Part shown: piece after piece, positions 9,238-18,180 of the stretch | How positions within the stretch are numbered: the stretch's first letter is position 1 | Layout: each line of letters begins with the position of its first letter | Source of the DNA: Mesorhizobium sp. CA8 | Lineage (GTDB): Bacteria; Pseudomonadota; Alphaproteobacteria; Rhizobiales; Rhizobiaceae | Reading direction: 5' to 3' | Assembly: GCF_020164955.1 (NCBI RefSeq) | Contig: NZ_JAIUHG010000029.1 | Location: 1-64,000 of the forward strand | DNA length: 64,000 nucleotides | Notes under the pieces: generated by a model | Seen by the model: the letters and a program-made list of their open reading frames with translations, nothing else | Told to the model about the DNA's origin: nothing | Database searches by the model: none | Translations under genes and position numbers: made by a program

Positions 9238-9353
9238 CGCCGCGCCCCGCCAAAGAGCTTCTCCGGGACCGCAAGGAGACTGTGCCGGAAAGAAGGCCGA
9301 GACAAATCGGCAACCGCAATCCGAAACCGCAATATGTAGAGGGAGTGAGAGAA

Positions 9354-10301
9354 ATGATCGATAAGACCAGAAGGATCCTGTTGGTCGCCGCCGCGGCGCT
9401 GCCGTTGATGGCAAGCCAATCCTGGGCGGCCGGCTTGATCAGCATCATCGTGACCGATCCGGCCAATCCCTATTGGCTCACCGAAGGCCAGGTCGCCAAG
9501 GCCACGGCCGAGAGCCTCGGCTACACCGCCAATGTCAGCGCCCACAAGGGCGACACCAACACCGAAAGCACGATGATCGACACCGCCATCACCAACAAGT
9601 CGGTGGCGATCATCCTCGACCCGGCCAATGCCGACGGTTCGATCGGCGCGGTCAAGAAGGCAATCGCCGCCAACATCCCGGTCTTCCTGGTCAACGCCGA
9701 GATCAACCAGGACGGTCTCGCCAAGGCGCAGCTCGTCTCCAACAACGCCCAGGGCGCCGCGATCGGCGCGCAGCAGTGGGTCGAGGCGATCGGTGACAAG
9801 GGCAACTATGTCGAGCTGTTCGGCAACCCGGCCGACAACAACGCGGCGACGCGCTCGAACGGCTACGAAACCGTGCTCACCCAGTATCCGGATCTCAAGA
9901 AGGTCGGCAAGGAAGTGGCCAACTGGGACCGCACCCAGGGCTACCAGAAAATGCAGTCGCTGCTGCAGGCCCATCCCGACATCGTCGGCGTCATTTCCGG
10001 CAATGACGAGATGGCCCTCGGCGCCATAGCGGCGCTGAAAGAAGCCGGCAAGCTCTCCCAGGTGAAGGTCGGCGGCTTCGACGGCTCGCCGGACGCGGTC
10101 GCCGCCGTCAAGGCGGGCGAGATGCAGTACACGGTGCTGCAGCCGGTGGCGGTCTTCTCGGCCGAAGCCGTGAAGCAGGCCGACAAGTTCATCAAGACCG
10201 GCTCCACAGGTGCTGCCTCCGAGAAGCAGCTTTTCGACTGCGCCCTGATCACCAAGGACAATGTCGACAAGTACACCGGGCCGTTCACGCTCTCCCAATG
10301 A
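9354..10301 (+). CDS. eryG: Periplasmic sugar/polyol-binding protein (RbsB-type, EryG-like)
   Basis: A 315-residue substrate-binding protein of the Peripla_BP_4 family. It has an N-terminal signal peptide with basic MIDKTRR, a hydrophobic core and likely cleavage after SWA. Typical RbsB features follow: VTDPANPYW, GDTNTESTMIDTAITNKSVAIILDP, GNDEMALGAIAAL and GGFDGSPDAV. The ATG at 9354 is preceded by GAGGGAG. The upstream 116 bp separate it from the permease, and a strong terminator follows. By context it probably binds erythritol or a related polyol. Confidence 0.85.
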   Translation: MIDKTRRILLVAAAALPLMASQSWAAGLISIIVTDPANPYWLTEGQVAKATAESLGYTANVSAHKGDTNTESTMIDTAITNKSVAIILDPANADGSIGAVKKAIAANIPVFLVNAEINQDGLAKAQLVSNNAQGAAIGAQQWVEAIGDKGNYVELFGNPADNNAATRSNGYETVLTQYPDLKKVGKEVANWDRTQGYQKMQSLLQAHPDIVGVISGNDEMALGAIAALKEAGKLSQVKVGGFDGSPDAVAAVKAGEMQYTVLQPVAVFSAEAVKQADKFIKTGSTGAASEKQLFDCALITKDNVDKYTGPFTLSQ

Positions 10302-10313
10302 ACCTCCGGACTG

Positions 10314-10340
10314 GGGCGCGCGGCGTTGCGCGCCCTTTTT
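10314..10340 (+). terminator. Rho-independent terminator after the importer operon
   Basis: GGGCGCGC (10314-10321), a six-base loop, GCGCGCCC (10328-10335) and five T residues: a perfect 8-bp GC stem with a T-run, 13 bp after the binding-protein stop. Confidence 0.85.
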
Positions 10341-10444
10341 CCTGCCGCGCAAAGGCATTCGATGCGCAAAACCCTGCCCGCCCCCGAGGTGCCCGCTTGC
10401 CATCGGCGCCAGATATGCGAATGGCATCGGCAGGAGAGGCTTGG

Positions 10445-11311
10445 ATGACAGATCGCGAGATTCGGCCCGAGCAGGCCTTGAAGACCCTTGCCGGGGATCA
10501 GGTGCCCGCCGACAGCCGCCACGCGCGCCAGCTGGCGCGCCGCCGGATGATTGCCGAGGCCGTCATGGTCGAGGGCACGATGCGCATCGAGGATCTCACC
10601 GAGCGCTTCGGCATCAGCCTGATGACCGCGCATCGCGACTTGGACGAACTGGTCGAGAAGGGATTGCTGCGCAAGACGCGCGGCATCGTCTCAGCCGCCC
10701 CGACCAGCCTCATCGAATCGAGCGATGCCTACCGCTCGTCGCGCCAGGCGGCGGAGAAGCGCGCGATCGCGCAGGCAGCCGCGGCCTTCCTGGAACCTGG
10801 CCAGGCAGTCTTTTTCGACGATTCCACCACCGTCCTGCAGCTCGTTCCGCACCTTGCCGCGCGCGTGCCGCTGACGGCGATCACCAATTCCATCACCCTG
10901 ATGAACGCGCTCAAGGACACGCGCGACATGACGCTGCTCGGGCTCGGCGGCCAGTTCTACAACTGGTGCAATGCCTTCATGGGGCCGGTGACGGTCACGG
11001 AGATCCGGCGGCTGCGGGCCGATCGCGTCTTCATGTCAATGTCGGCCATCACCGACGGCATGGTGTTCCACCAGTCGCCGGAAATGGTCGAGACAAAGCG
11101 CGCGATGTTCGACAGCGCCGCCATGCGCATCCTGCTGGCCGATCACACCAAATTCGAGCGCCGGGCGCTGCATGCCATGTGCGCGCTGAACGAGTTCGAC
11201 GTCATCATCGTCGACGACGGAACTCCACCGCGGCAGGTCGAGGAGATGAAGGCTGGCGGCATGACGGTCGTCGTCGCCGCCGCGCGACCAGAAGATGTTA
11301 CAGTCGCCTGA
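10445..11311 (+). CDS. DeoR-family transcriptional regulator
   Basis: A 288-residue DeoR-type regulator. The N-terminal winged helix (about residues 30-85) contains RRRMIAEAVMVEGTMRIEDL and SLMTAHRDLDELVEKGLLRKTRG. The C-terminal DeoR sensor domain contains FFDDSTTVLQLVPHLA and LLGLGGQFYNWCNAFMG. Family members sense phosphorylated sugars. The ATG at 10445 has AGGAGAGG upstream; a longer frame starting at 10298 lacks this. Brucella has a DeoR gene beside its tpiA2-rpiB genes, so a role in tetritol metabolism is plausible, but control of the following kinase operon is equally likely. An inverted repeat straddles its stop codon. Confidence 0.85.
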   Translation: MTDREIRPEQALKTLAGDQVPADSRHARQLARRRMIAEAVMVEGTMRIEDLTERFGISLMTAHRDLDELVEKGLLRKTRGIVSAAPTSLIESSDAYRSSRQAAEKRAIAQAAAAFLEPGQAVFFDDSTTVLQLVPHLAARVPLTAITNSITLMNALKDTRDMTLLGLGGQFYNWCNAFMGPVTVTEIRRLRADRVFMSMSAITDGMVFHQSPEMVETKRAMFDSAAMRILLADHTKFERRALHAMCALNEFDVIIVDDGTPPRQVEEMKAGGMTVVVAAARPEDVTVA

Positions 11312-11321
11312 TTGTAACATC
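11294..11321. promoter_or_regulatory. Inverted repeat operator candidate upstream of the kinase-DeoR-dehydrogenase operon
   Basis: GATGTTACA (11294-11302), ten bases, then TGTAACATC (11313-11321): perfect 9-bp arms, with a third related half-site GATGTTAAT at 11326-11334. It overlaps the end of the upstream DeoR gene and lies about 75 bp before the kinase start. No T-run follows, which argues against a terminator. Confidence 0.55.
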
Positions 11322-11394
11322 CGTTGATGTTAATTTCACATGATGCTATGCGAGAACCTCAGGAGATGCACGCGACGTGCATGGCGAGGAACGC

Positions 11395-12921
11395 ATGCCC
11401 TGTCTGCTGGGGATCGATAGCGGCCTGACCGTCACCAAGGCGGTGGTTTTCGACGAGGCCGGCGCGCCGCTGGCCGTAGCCCGCCGCCGCTTGCCGCAGA
11501 TCATCTCCGAACCGCGTCATGTCGAGCGCGACATGGACGAGCTGTGGCGCGCCGCCGCCGAGGCAATCGCGGAAGCGCTCTCCGGCTGCGGCAGGCCGGG
11601 CTCGGACATTGCTGCCGTCGCCGCCACCGCGCATGGCGACGGGCTCTATATGCTGGGTCGCGACCGCCGACCGCTCGGACACGGCATCCTGTCGCTGGAC
11701 AGCCGGGCCGGAGAGGTCGCCGCCCGCTGGCAGACCGACGGTACGGCCGCCAAGGCGTTGTCGCGGACCGGCCAGACGCCGCACGCCTCGGCGCCATCTT
11801 CGCTGCTGGCCTGGATGCGCGAGCGCGAGCCGCAGCGCTTTGCCCGCATCGGCCATGTGCTTGCCTGCAAGGACTGGCTGCGCTTTTGCCTTACGGGAAG
11901 CCTGGGCACCGACCTCACCGAGGCCAGCACCTCGTTCACAGCCGTCGACAGCCAGGCCTACGCGCCGGACATCCTGCAGATCTTCGGTCTCGAAGCGCTC
12001 GGCGACGCGCTGCCGCCGGCGGCGCGGCCGGACGAAATCGTCGGAGCCGTCACGGCGCAGGCGGCCCGATCCACTGGCCTGCTTGCCGGCACCCCGGTCG
12101 TGGCCGGCCTGCACGACGTGACCGCTTCGGCGCTCGGCATCGGCGGCTATGGCGAAGGTGTAGTCGCGATAGTTGCCGGCACCTATTCGATCAACGAGAC
12201 GGTCTCCACCGCGCCGCGCATCGACGCCCGCTGGTTCTGCCGCAACGGCTTGAAGCTCGGCGAATGGAACAACATGTCGATCTCGCCCGCATCGGCGGCA
12301 AATTACGACTGGTTTCTCGACACACTGTGCGGTTCCGAGCGGGCGGCGGCCGAAACCGACGGACGCTCGATCCACACCATCGTCGGTCCGGAAATCGAGG
12401 CGGCGTTGGCGCGGCCCTCGACGCTGCTCTTCCATCCCTATCTGTTCGGCTCGCCGCATGGCCCGGCCGCCAGCGCCGGCTTCCTCGGGCTGCGCGGCTG
12501 GCATGACCGCGGCGACATGCTGCGTGCGGTGATCGAGGGCATAGCCTTCAACCATCGCGTCCACGTCGATGCGCTGCGCGAAGGTTTTGCCCCGCGCGAG
12601 GCGCGGCTGACCGGCGGCATTTCCCGCAACCCGGTCTTCGCGCACATCTTTGCCGATGTGCTCGGCATGCCGATCACGGTGACCGAGACGGAAGAAGCCG
12701 CCGCATGGGGTGCTGCGCTCTGTGCCGGCGCCGGCGTCGGCCTGTTCGCCTCGCCGCGGCACGATCCGCGCGACGTCGCAGCGCTTGGCCGCACCTACCG
12801 GCCCTCCCCCGAGCGCAGCGCCGCCATGGACAAGCGGTACCGGCTGCACTGCGACATCGCTGACCGCCTGGCGCAAGCCTGGCCGTCAATCGAAGCGCTG
12901 GCGGAAGGGGGGGAGCGATGA
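11395..12921 (+). CDS. FGGY-family carbohydrate kinase (polyol/ketose kinase, substrate unknown)
   Basis: A 508-residue FGGY kinase. N-terminal phosphate motif GIDSGLTVTKAVVF, mid-protein HACKDW-like segment VLACKDWLRFCLTGS shared with EryA (HCKDWLYLNLTG), and the C-terminal ARLTGGISRNPVFAHIFADVLG nucleotide motif. The ATG at 11395 is preceded by GCGAGGAACGC; an upstream GTG at 11377 is less likely. It heads a tight operon with a DeoR regulator (4-bp overlap) and an EryB/GlpD-like dehydrogenase. This repeats the eryA/eryB logic, so a tetritol or pentitol substrate is likely, but the exact one is not readable from sequence. Confidence 0.85.
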   Translation: MPCLLGIDSGLTVTKAVVFDEAGAPLAVARRRLPQIISEPRHVERDMDELWRAAAEAIAEALSGCGRPGSDIAAVAATAHGDGLYMLGRDRRPLGHGILSLDSRAGEVAARWQTDGTAAKALSRTGQTPHASAPSSLLAWMREREPQRFARIGHVLACKDWLRFCLTGSLGTDLTEASTSFTAVDSQAYAPDILQIFGLEALGDALPPAARPDEIVGAVTAQAARSTGLLAGTPVVAGLHDVTASALGIGGYGEGVVAIVAGTYSINETVSTAPRIDARWFCRNGLKLGEWNNMSISPASAANYDWFLDTLCGSERAAAETDGRSIHTIVGPEIEAALARPSTLLFHPYLFGSPHGPAASAGFLGLRGWHDRGDMLRAVIEGIAFNHRVHVDALREGFAPREARLTGGISRNPVFAHIFADVLGMPITVTETEEAAAWGAALCAGAGVGLFASPRHDPRDVAALGRTYRPSPERSAAMDKRYRLHCDIADRLAQAWPSIEALAEGGER

Positions 12922-13685
12922 ACGCGGACAATCGCCGGCAGGACATTGCCGACTATGTCATACAGCATGGCGAGGCGCGCATCGACGAGCTCGTGACGGC
13001 ATTCGGCGTCTCGCGCATGACCATCCATCGCCACGTCGACGAGCTGGCGCGCCAGGGTGTGCTGCGCAAGCTGCACGGCGCGGTGAGCGCGCAGCCGTCC
13101 GGCGTCTATGAAAGCCTCTTCCGTTTCCGCGAGACGCATGCGGCGGCGGCCAAGCGGGCGCTTGCCCGCGCGGCCCTGGCCGAGATCGAGCCGGGTCAGG
13201 TCGTGCTGCTCGACGATTCGACCACCGCCAACGCGCTCGGCCCGCTCCTGCCGCAGATCGCGCCGCTAACCGTCGTCACCAACAGCCTGTCGCTGGCGGA
13301 GCAGCTGGTGGACAAGGACGAGCTGAAGCTGATCCTGCTCGGCGGCGAATACCATCCGACCTACAATGCCTTCATTGGCCATATTTGCGAGAACGCGCTG
13401 CAGAAGATCAGGGTCAATCTGCTCATCTGTTCCGCTTCGGCGATCGACAAGACGGCGACGCTGATCCAGGACCCGCAGGTGGTGCGCGTGAAGCAGGCGA
13501 TGGCCGCGGCGGCCTCGCGCAGCGTGCTGCTCATCGATTCCTCCAAGTTCGGCAGGTTAGCGCTGCACCTGTTTGCGGACCTCACCGACTTCGACCTGGT
13601 GCTCAGCGACGACGGCCTTCCCGAAGAGGTCGCCGGCAACTTGCAGGCGGCCGGGGTCAATCTCAAGATCGTGCCGGTGCAATGA
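12918..13685 (+). CDS. DeoR-family transcriptional regulator
   Basis: A 255-residue DeoR regulator whose ATG overlaps the kinase stop (ATGA). The winged helix lies at about residues 6-60 (ARIDELVTAFGVSRMTIHRHVDELARQGVLRKLHG) and the sensor domain contains VLLDDSTTANALGPLL and LILLGGEYHPTYNAFIG. It is clearly related to the DeoR at 10445, which suggests duplication. Sandwiched between kinase and dehydrogenase and coupled to both by overlaps, it probably regulates its own operon, perhaps at the GATGTTACA repeat. Confidence 0.88.
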   Translation: MNADNRRQDIADYVIQHGEARIDELVTAFGVSRMTIHRHVDELARQGVLRKLHGAVSAQPSGVYESLFRFRETHAAAAKRALARAALAEIEPGQVVLLDDSTTANALGPLLPQIAPLTVVTNSLSLAEQLVDKDELKLILLGGEYHPTYNAFIGHICENALQKIRVNLLICSASAIDKTATLIQDPQVVRVKQAMAAAASRSVLLIDSSKFGRLALHLFADLTDFDLVLSDDGLPEEVAGNLQAAGVNLKIVPVQ

Positions 13686-15346
13686 CCGGGACGACACGCG
13701 ATGTCGATGTCCTCATCATCGGCGCCGGCATCAACGGCGCCGGCCTGTTTCGCGATCTGTGCGAACAGGGTCTCAAGGTCGCGATCGTCGACAAGGCGGA
13801 TTTCGGTTCCGGCACCAGCGCTGCGCCGTCGCGGCTGATCCATGGCGGCATCAAATATCTCGAAACGGGTGAGCTGGGCCTCGTCGCGCAATCGACGCTG
13901 GAGCGCAACCTTTTGCTGCGCAATGCCCCGCATGCCGTGCGCCCGCTGCCGACCGTCATCCCGATCTTTTCCTGGTTGACCGGCATCGGAGCCGCGCTGC
14001 GCACCCTTTTCGGCAGCACGACCGCGCCGCGCAGCCGTGGCGCACTGCTGATCAAGATCGGCCTTGCCATGTATGACTTCTACGGCGCCCGCCGCCGCGT
14101 CATGCCGCGGCACAGCATGTGGTCGAAGGCGCGGGCGCTGAGCGAGATACCGCCTTTGACACCGGGCATCGTCGCCGCCGGCACCTATTATGACGCCACC
14201 GTCCGTCATCCCGAGCGGCTGGTGCTTGAACTTCTCCAGGATGGCGTCAGGGCCAGCCCTCAATCTATGGCTCTCAACTACGCGCAGTTGCTGGGCAGCG
14301 ACGGCAGCGTTGTGCGCTTCGCACTGCCCGACGGCGGCGAGTTTGGTTTCCGGCCACGCATCGTCGTCAATGCGGCTGGGCCATGGATCGATCATGTCAA
14401 CGCGGCGCTCGGCGCGCCGTCTCGGCTGATCGGCGGCACCAAGGGCTCGCACATCGTGCTCGACCATCCCGAGCTGCTGCAGGCGCTGAACGGCCGCATG
14501 ATCTATTTCGAGGCCAATGACGGCCGCATATGCCTGGTGTTCGACTATCTCGGCCGGGCACTGGTCGGCTCGACCGACACCCGCGCCGCCGAACCCGACG
14601 CGGTACGCTGCGAGGATGATGAAATCGACTATTTCCTGGCAAGCTTGCGCGAGCTCCTGCCCGGCCTTGCCTTTGGGCGCGAGCAGATCGTCTATGCCTA
14701 TTCCGGCATCCGCCCGCTGCCGGCATCGGACGGCACTGCGCCGGGCCTGATCAGCCGTGACCACTCGGCGCCCGTCATGGAAAGCGAGGGCGACCGGACC
14801 TGGCCGATCATCTCATTGGTAGGTGGCAAGTGGACGACCTTCCGCGGTTTCGCCGAGGAGGTGGCGGACATGCTGTTGTCCAGGCTTGGCCAGCCCAGGC
14901 GGGTGAGCACGCAAAGCCTCGCCATCGGCGGTGGCCGCGACTTTCCGGCCGATGCAGCCGCGCATGGCCGCTGGATCTCCGCCGTCACGGCTGAGACAGG
15001 CGCGTCGCCGGCCCGCGCGGAAGCAATGCTCGACCGCTATGGAACGACGGCCCATGTCATTCTAGCGCACGAAGCTGGACGGCAGGCCGAGCCGCTTGCC
15101 GGCTCATTCGAATACACGCAGGCGGAAATTGATTGGTTGGCGCGCAACGAACGCGTCGTCCATCTGGCAGACATTGTCATGCGACGAACGGCGCTGGCGA
15201 TCACAGGCCGGCTCAATCGCAGCAGCCTTGCACAAATTGCCGACACGGCAGCGGCCGCGCTGGAGTGGAATGCCGAACGGCGTGAGAAGGAGCTGGAAGC
15301 GACTTCAAAGGAACTCACGGAGCGGCACCGATTTTGCTTTCAATAG
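13682..15346 (+). CDS. FAD-dependent polyol-phosphate dehydrogenase, GlpD/EryB family
   Basis: A 554-residue GlpD-family dehydrogenase. FAD motif GAGINGAGLFRDLCEQG lies near residues 14-30, followed by FGSGTSAAPSRLIHGGIKYLETGE, KGSHIVLDHPE, VGSTDTRAA and GGKWTTFRGFAEEVADM. The ATG at 13682 overlaps the DeoR stop (ATGA). Together with the upstream FGGY kinase it would phosphorylate and then oxidise a polyol to a ketose phosphate, electrons going to the quinone pool. It is a paralogue of EryB in the same neighbourhood. The substrate could be glycerol, a tetritol or a pentitol. Confidence 0.87.
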   Translation: MTGTTRDVDVLIIGAGINGAGLFRDLCEQGLKVAIVDKADFGSGTSAAPSRLIHGGIKYLETGELGLVAQSTLERNLLLRNAPHAVRPLPTVIPIFSWLTGIGAALRTLFGSTTAPRSRGALLIKIGLAMYDFYGARRRVMPRHSMWSKARALSEIPPLTPGIVAAGTYYDATVRHPERLVLELLQDGVRASPQSMALNYAQLLGSDGSVVRFALPDGGEFGFRPRIVVNAAGPWIDHVNAALGAPSRLIGGTKGSHIVLDHPELLQALNGRMIYFEANDGRICLVFDYLGRALVGSTDTRAAEPDAVRCEDDEIDYFLASLRELLPGLAFGREQIVYAYSGIRPLPASDGTAPGLISRDHSAPVMESEGDRTWPIISLVGGKWTTFRGFAEEVADMLLSRLGQPRRVSTQSLAIGGGRDFPADAAAHGRWISAVTAETGASPARAEAMLDRYGTTAHVILAHEAGRQAEPLAGSFEYTQAEIDWLARNERVVHLADIVMRRTALAITGRLNRSSLAQIADTAAAALEWNAERREKELEATSKELTERHRFCFQ

Positions 15347-15430
15347 CCGAGCTCCCATGACGGTCGATGCCGACGAGTTGAGCCGTGCCTAACGGCCACC
15401 GCGGCGGCGGCCAAAAGCCGCAAAGCCGCC

Positions 15431-15730
15431 GTGCCACCCTCCCCAACCGACCGCATCAAGATCGGCAATGCGGACGCGAGCGGCCAAAGCGCGCATTTCG
15501 TCGTTTGGCTTCATCTTCAGGTCGACGAAGGCGGCACACAGACCGGTCAGGAATTGGTGGTGTCGGTGCCATATGACGCGCAGATGACATTCGACGGTCT
15601 CGCCACCCAGGCTTTCGAGAAGGCGCACGCCATGCTTCGCGCCTGCTGCGAGATTGACGAGACCATGTGGTGGAAGCAGTTCAACCGCAGCCTGGCGCCG
15701 CTGCCCGAGTGGACGCCCGGCGCCCAGTAG
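15431..15730 (+). CDS. Hypothetical protein
   Basis: A 99-residue protein I do not recognise. It has a basic start and then a beta-rich stretch with HFVVWLHLQVDE and ELVVSVPYDAQMTFDGLATQAFEKAHAML, which reads like a folded small domain. No signal peptide or membrane segment. No clear Shine-Dalgarno. A 23-bp piece of its coding sequence (15464-15486) recurs exactly at 56877-56899. The opposite strand also has an open frame here, but its composition looks like a GC-driven shadow. It stands alone between two operons. Confidence 0.5.
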   Translation: MPPSPTDRIKIGNADASGQSAHFVVWLHLQVDEGGTQTGQELVVSVPYDAQMTFDGLATQAFEKAHAMLRACCEIDETMWWKQFNRSLAPLPEWTPGAQ

Positions 15731-16270
15731 TGGCAGGCGCCGAACCAAGCGCACTGAGGGCGGGTTCGATTTCGCATCGCCTGCCTCTGGCCCACGACGA
15801 AGTCCGGCATTGTCACCCTGCGATGCCCGCTCCGGGCGAAGGCAAAGCTCTGCTTGAATGGCCGACGTCAGGCGCAAAGCTGGGCGCCAAACTCAGGCAG
15901 CCGTTGTAAACTGCTCCTTCGACCTTCGAGATAAGAAAAGGCGAGCAGATTGAAGACGTGCTCGTCTTTTCTGGATAGCTATCTGGAGGCGTTGAGCGAC
16001 GCGGCGTTGTCACAGCTTTGGGTCCCAATCCAAGGGGGCAATCACGATGAAACGCGATTGCCTTTTCCCAAACGGCTCTAACTACCAGGGCGCTGAAAAG
16101 TCAGCGAGCTGTCCGTTAATCCCTGCGAAGATGGTGGACCCAAGTCGCGCCTTTGCTCCAACGCCCTCAAAATCCTGATCTAATAATGATTGTGTTGAAT
16201 GCGTTTCGCTGATTAGCTGTCTTGCATAAGTCCGGGACAAGGTTGGCAATGTTGTCCGGGGAGGACCGCG
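15731..16270. other. Intergenic region upstream of the fructose-type importer
   Basis: About 540 bp without a convincing gene. It contains a terminator-like hairpin at 16037-16066 and presumably the promoter of the importer operon in the AT-richer part at 16170-16215. I could not fix a -35/-10 pair. Confidence 0.5.
16037..16066 (+). terminator. Hairpin with T-run, probable terminator
   Basis: GGCAATC (16037-16043), 12-base loop, GATTGCC (16056-16062), then TTTT. Perfect 7-bp stem. Confidence 0.55.
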
Positions 16271-17011
16271 ATGCCGGTGCTTGAAGTTCGCCATGTTTCC
16301 AAGAACTTTGGAGCCATCCAGGCCCTGACCGACGTCAGCTTCCAGGTAGAGCGGGGCGAAGTCGTGGGTCTCATGGGGGACAACGGCGCCGGCAAGTCGA
16401 CGATAGTCAAGACAGTGGCCGGGAACTTCCCGCCGAACGACGGCGAAATCGTAGTGGACGGCGAGGTTTGTCAATTCCACAAACCCGTCCAGGCCCGTGC
16501 CAAAGGAATCGAAGTCGTCTATCAGGACCTGGCGCTTGCCGACAATCTAACGGCCGCGCAGAACGTCTTTCTTGGCCGTGAGATCAAGAAGGGCTTCTGG
16601 CCGATCAGGGTGCTCAATAAGCAGGCGATGATCGACCGCTCGGCAGCGCTGTTCGAAGAACTCAAATCGGAAACCCGACCGCGCGACCTGGTCAGGAAGA
16701 TGTCGGGTGGGCAGCGCCAGGCGGTAGCCATCGCACGAACCCGGCTTTCGAACGCCAAGCTGGTGTTGATGGACGAGCCGACCGCCGCAATCTCCGTACG
16801 CCAGGTGGCGGAAGTGCTCGAATTGATCCGACGCCTCAAGGCGCAAGGGGTCGGGGTCATGTTGATCAGCCACCGCATGCCTGACGTTTTCGCCGTCGCA
16901 GATCGTATCATCGTGCTGAGGCGAGGTTCGAAGGTTGCCGACAAGCAGGTCGACAACACCTCGCCCGAGGAAATCACCGGACTAATAACGGGGGCCATCC
17001 GTGGCGAATAG
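16271..17011 (+). CDS. Monosaccharide ABC importer ATP-binding protein (FrcA-like, single domain)
   Basis: A 246-residue single-domain ATPase, the size of FrcA of the rhizobial fructose importer rather than the two-domain RbsA. Walker A GDNGAGKST at 36-44, signature KMSGGQRQAVAIART, Walker B LVLMDEPT and switch ISHRMPD. It starts with ATG 10 nt after GGGGAGGAC. It overlaps the permease start. Probably energises uptake of fructose, ribose or a related sugar; the substrate is inferred from family only. Confidence 0.85.
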   Translation: MPVLEVRHVSKNFGAIQALTDVSFQVERGEVVGLMGDNGAGKSTIVKTVAGNFPPNDGEIVVDGEVCQFHKPVQARAKGIEVVYQDLALADNLTAAQNVFLGREIKKGFWPIRVLNKQAMIDRSAALFEELKSETRPRDLVRKMSGGQRQAVAIARTRLSNAKLVLMDEPTAAISVRQVAEVLELIRRLKAQGVGVMLISHRMPDVFAVADRIIVLRRGSKVADKQVDNTSPEEITGLITGAIRGE

Positions 17012-18128
17012 TGCTCGGCAGTCGGTTAGCGTCAGGGAGTCGCTCGTGGAAACCAGCCGCCCGGCCATGGCGGACTTCATCCCGACCAAGGAGAAGACGG
17101 CACTGCAGCGTGTGGTTTCAAGTCAGCCATTCTGGGTGACAATCGCGCTCATTGCTCTCGTCATGTTGATGACAGCCATCGAGCCGAGCTTCGGCACCTC
17201 CGAAAACGTCGCCAACGTCACGCGCAACTTCGCACCTTTCGGCCTCATGGCGCTCGGCATGACGGTGGTGATCATCACCGGTGGCATCGATCTGTCGGTC
17301 GGCTCGATCATGGGCCTAGTGGCCATCGTCGCCGGCCTGTTCCTGACCTGGCACTATCCTTGGTACGTCGCCTTCGCTATCGGCCTTTTCTCCGGCCTGG
17401 CCTGCGGCGCGGTCAACGGGTTCTTTGTTGCTTATGTCGGAATGCCGTCCTTCGTGGTCACCCTCGGGATGCTGTCCGTGGCGCGTTCGCTGGCGGTCGT
17501 GTTCTCGGCCAACCAGATGCTTTACCAGTTCGGGCCCGATGCTCCGATCGTGAAGGCGATCGGCCAGGCGAGATGGCCACTGCATGGGCCGCAGGACTGG
17601 GCACCGCACTGGATACCGGGACTGTCGTCGCAGTTCTGGACCATGGTGATTCTGGCCCTGATCGTCGGCTTCGTGTTCAATTTCACTGCCTGGGCCCGAC
17701 ATCTGTTCGCCATCGGTGGCAACGAGGAGGCCGCCCGGCTTACCGGCGTGCCGGTCGACTGGATCAAATTCCAGGCCTATGTCTTCTCGGCTTTCACCGC
17801 CTCGCTCGCCTCGCTGCTGCTGCTTGGTTACAACGGCTCGGCCATCAACGCCATGGGCCAAGGTTATGAGCTGCGCGTGATCGCCGCGACAGTCATTGGC
17901 GGAGCCAGCCTCATGGGCGGCGCCGGCACGGCGTTCGGCGCGATAATCGGTTCGGCCTTCCTCGAGGTGATCAGGAATGCACTCCTGATGGCCGGCATCG
18001 ATTCAAACTGGCAGGGTGCCTTCGTGGGCGCCTTCATCGTTCTTGCGGTTCTTTTGGGCATGCAAACCGGCGGCAGATCGATGCTCGCAGCGTCGCTGGC
18101 AGCCTTGATGCCCAAACGAAGCCGTTAG
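17001..18128 (+). CDS. Monosaccharide ABC importer permease (FrcC-like)
   Basis: A 375-residue BPD_transp_2 permease. The family motif ALGMTVVIITGGIDLSVGSIMG is near residues 85-107 and the second block VIAATVIGGASLMGGAGTAFG near 292-313. A hydrophilic N-terminus of about 45 residues precedes the first helix. GTG at 17001 overlaps the ATPase stop by 11 bp; an ATG at 17067 is a possible alternative. Middle gene of the importer. Confidence 0.83.
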   Translation: MANSARQSVSVRESLVETSRPAMADFIPTKEKTALQRVVSSQPFWVTIALIALVMLMTAIEPSFGTSENVANVTRNFAPFGLMALGMTVVIITGGIDLSVGSIMGLVAIVAGLFLTWHYPWYVAFAIGLFSGLACGAVNGFFVAYVGMPSFVVTLGMLSVARSLAVVFSANQMLYQFGPDAPIVKAIGQARWPLHGPQDWAPHWIPGLSSQFWTMVILALIVGFVFNFTAWARHLFAIGGNEEAARLTGVPVDWIKFQAYVFSAFTASLASLLLLGYNGSAINAMGQGYELRVIAATVIGGASLMGGAGTAFGAIIGSAFLEVIRNALLMAGIDSNWQGAFVGAFIVLAVLLGMQTGGRSMLAASLAALMPKRSR

Positions 18129-18180
18129 AAACCCGCCGGCGGGAGGCCTGCGGGATCACACCAAAGGAGGAGAACGTCCC

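Noticed and set aside
11359..12876. 505-codon minus-strand frame opposite the second FGGY kinase
   Set aside because: Antisense shadow; the plus-strand kinase is unambiguous and part of a coupled operon.
5973..15346. Adonitol/L-arabitol (rbt/lal) genes expected beside some rhizobial ery loci
   Set aside because: I found no clear ribitol dehydrogenase-type gene set here; only the kinase and GlpD-like paralogues, which do not identify these substrates.
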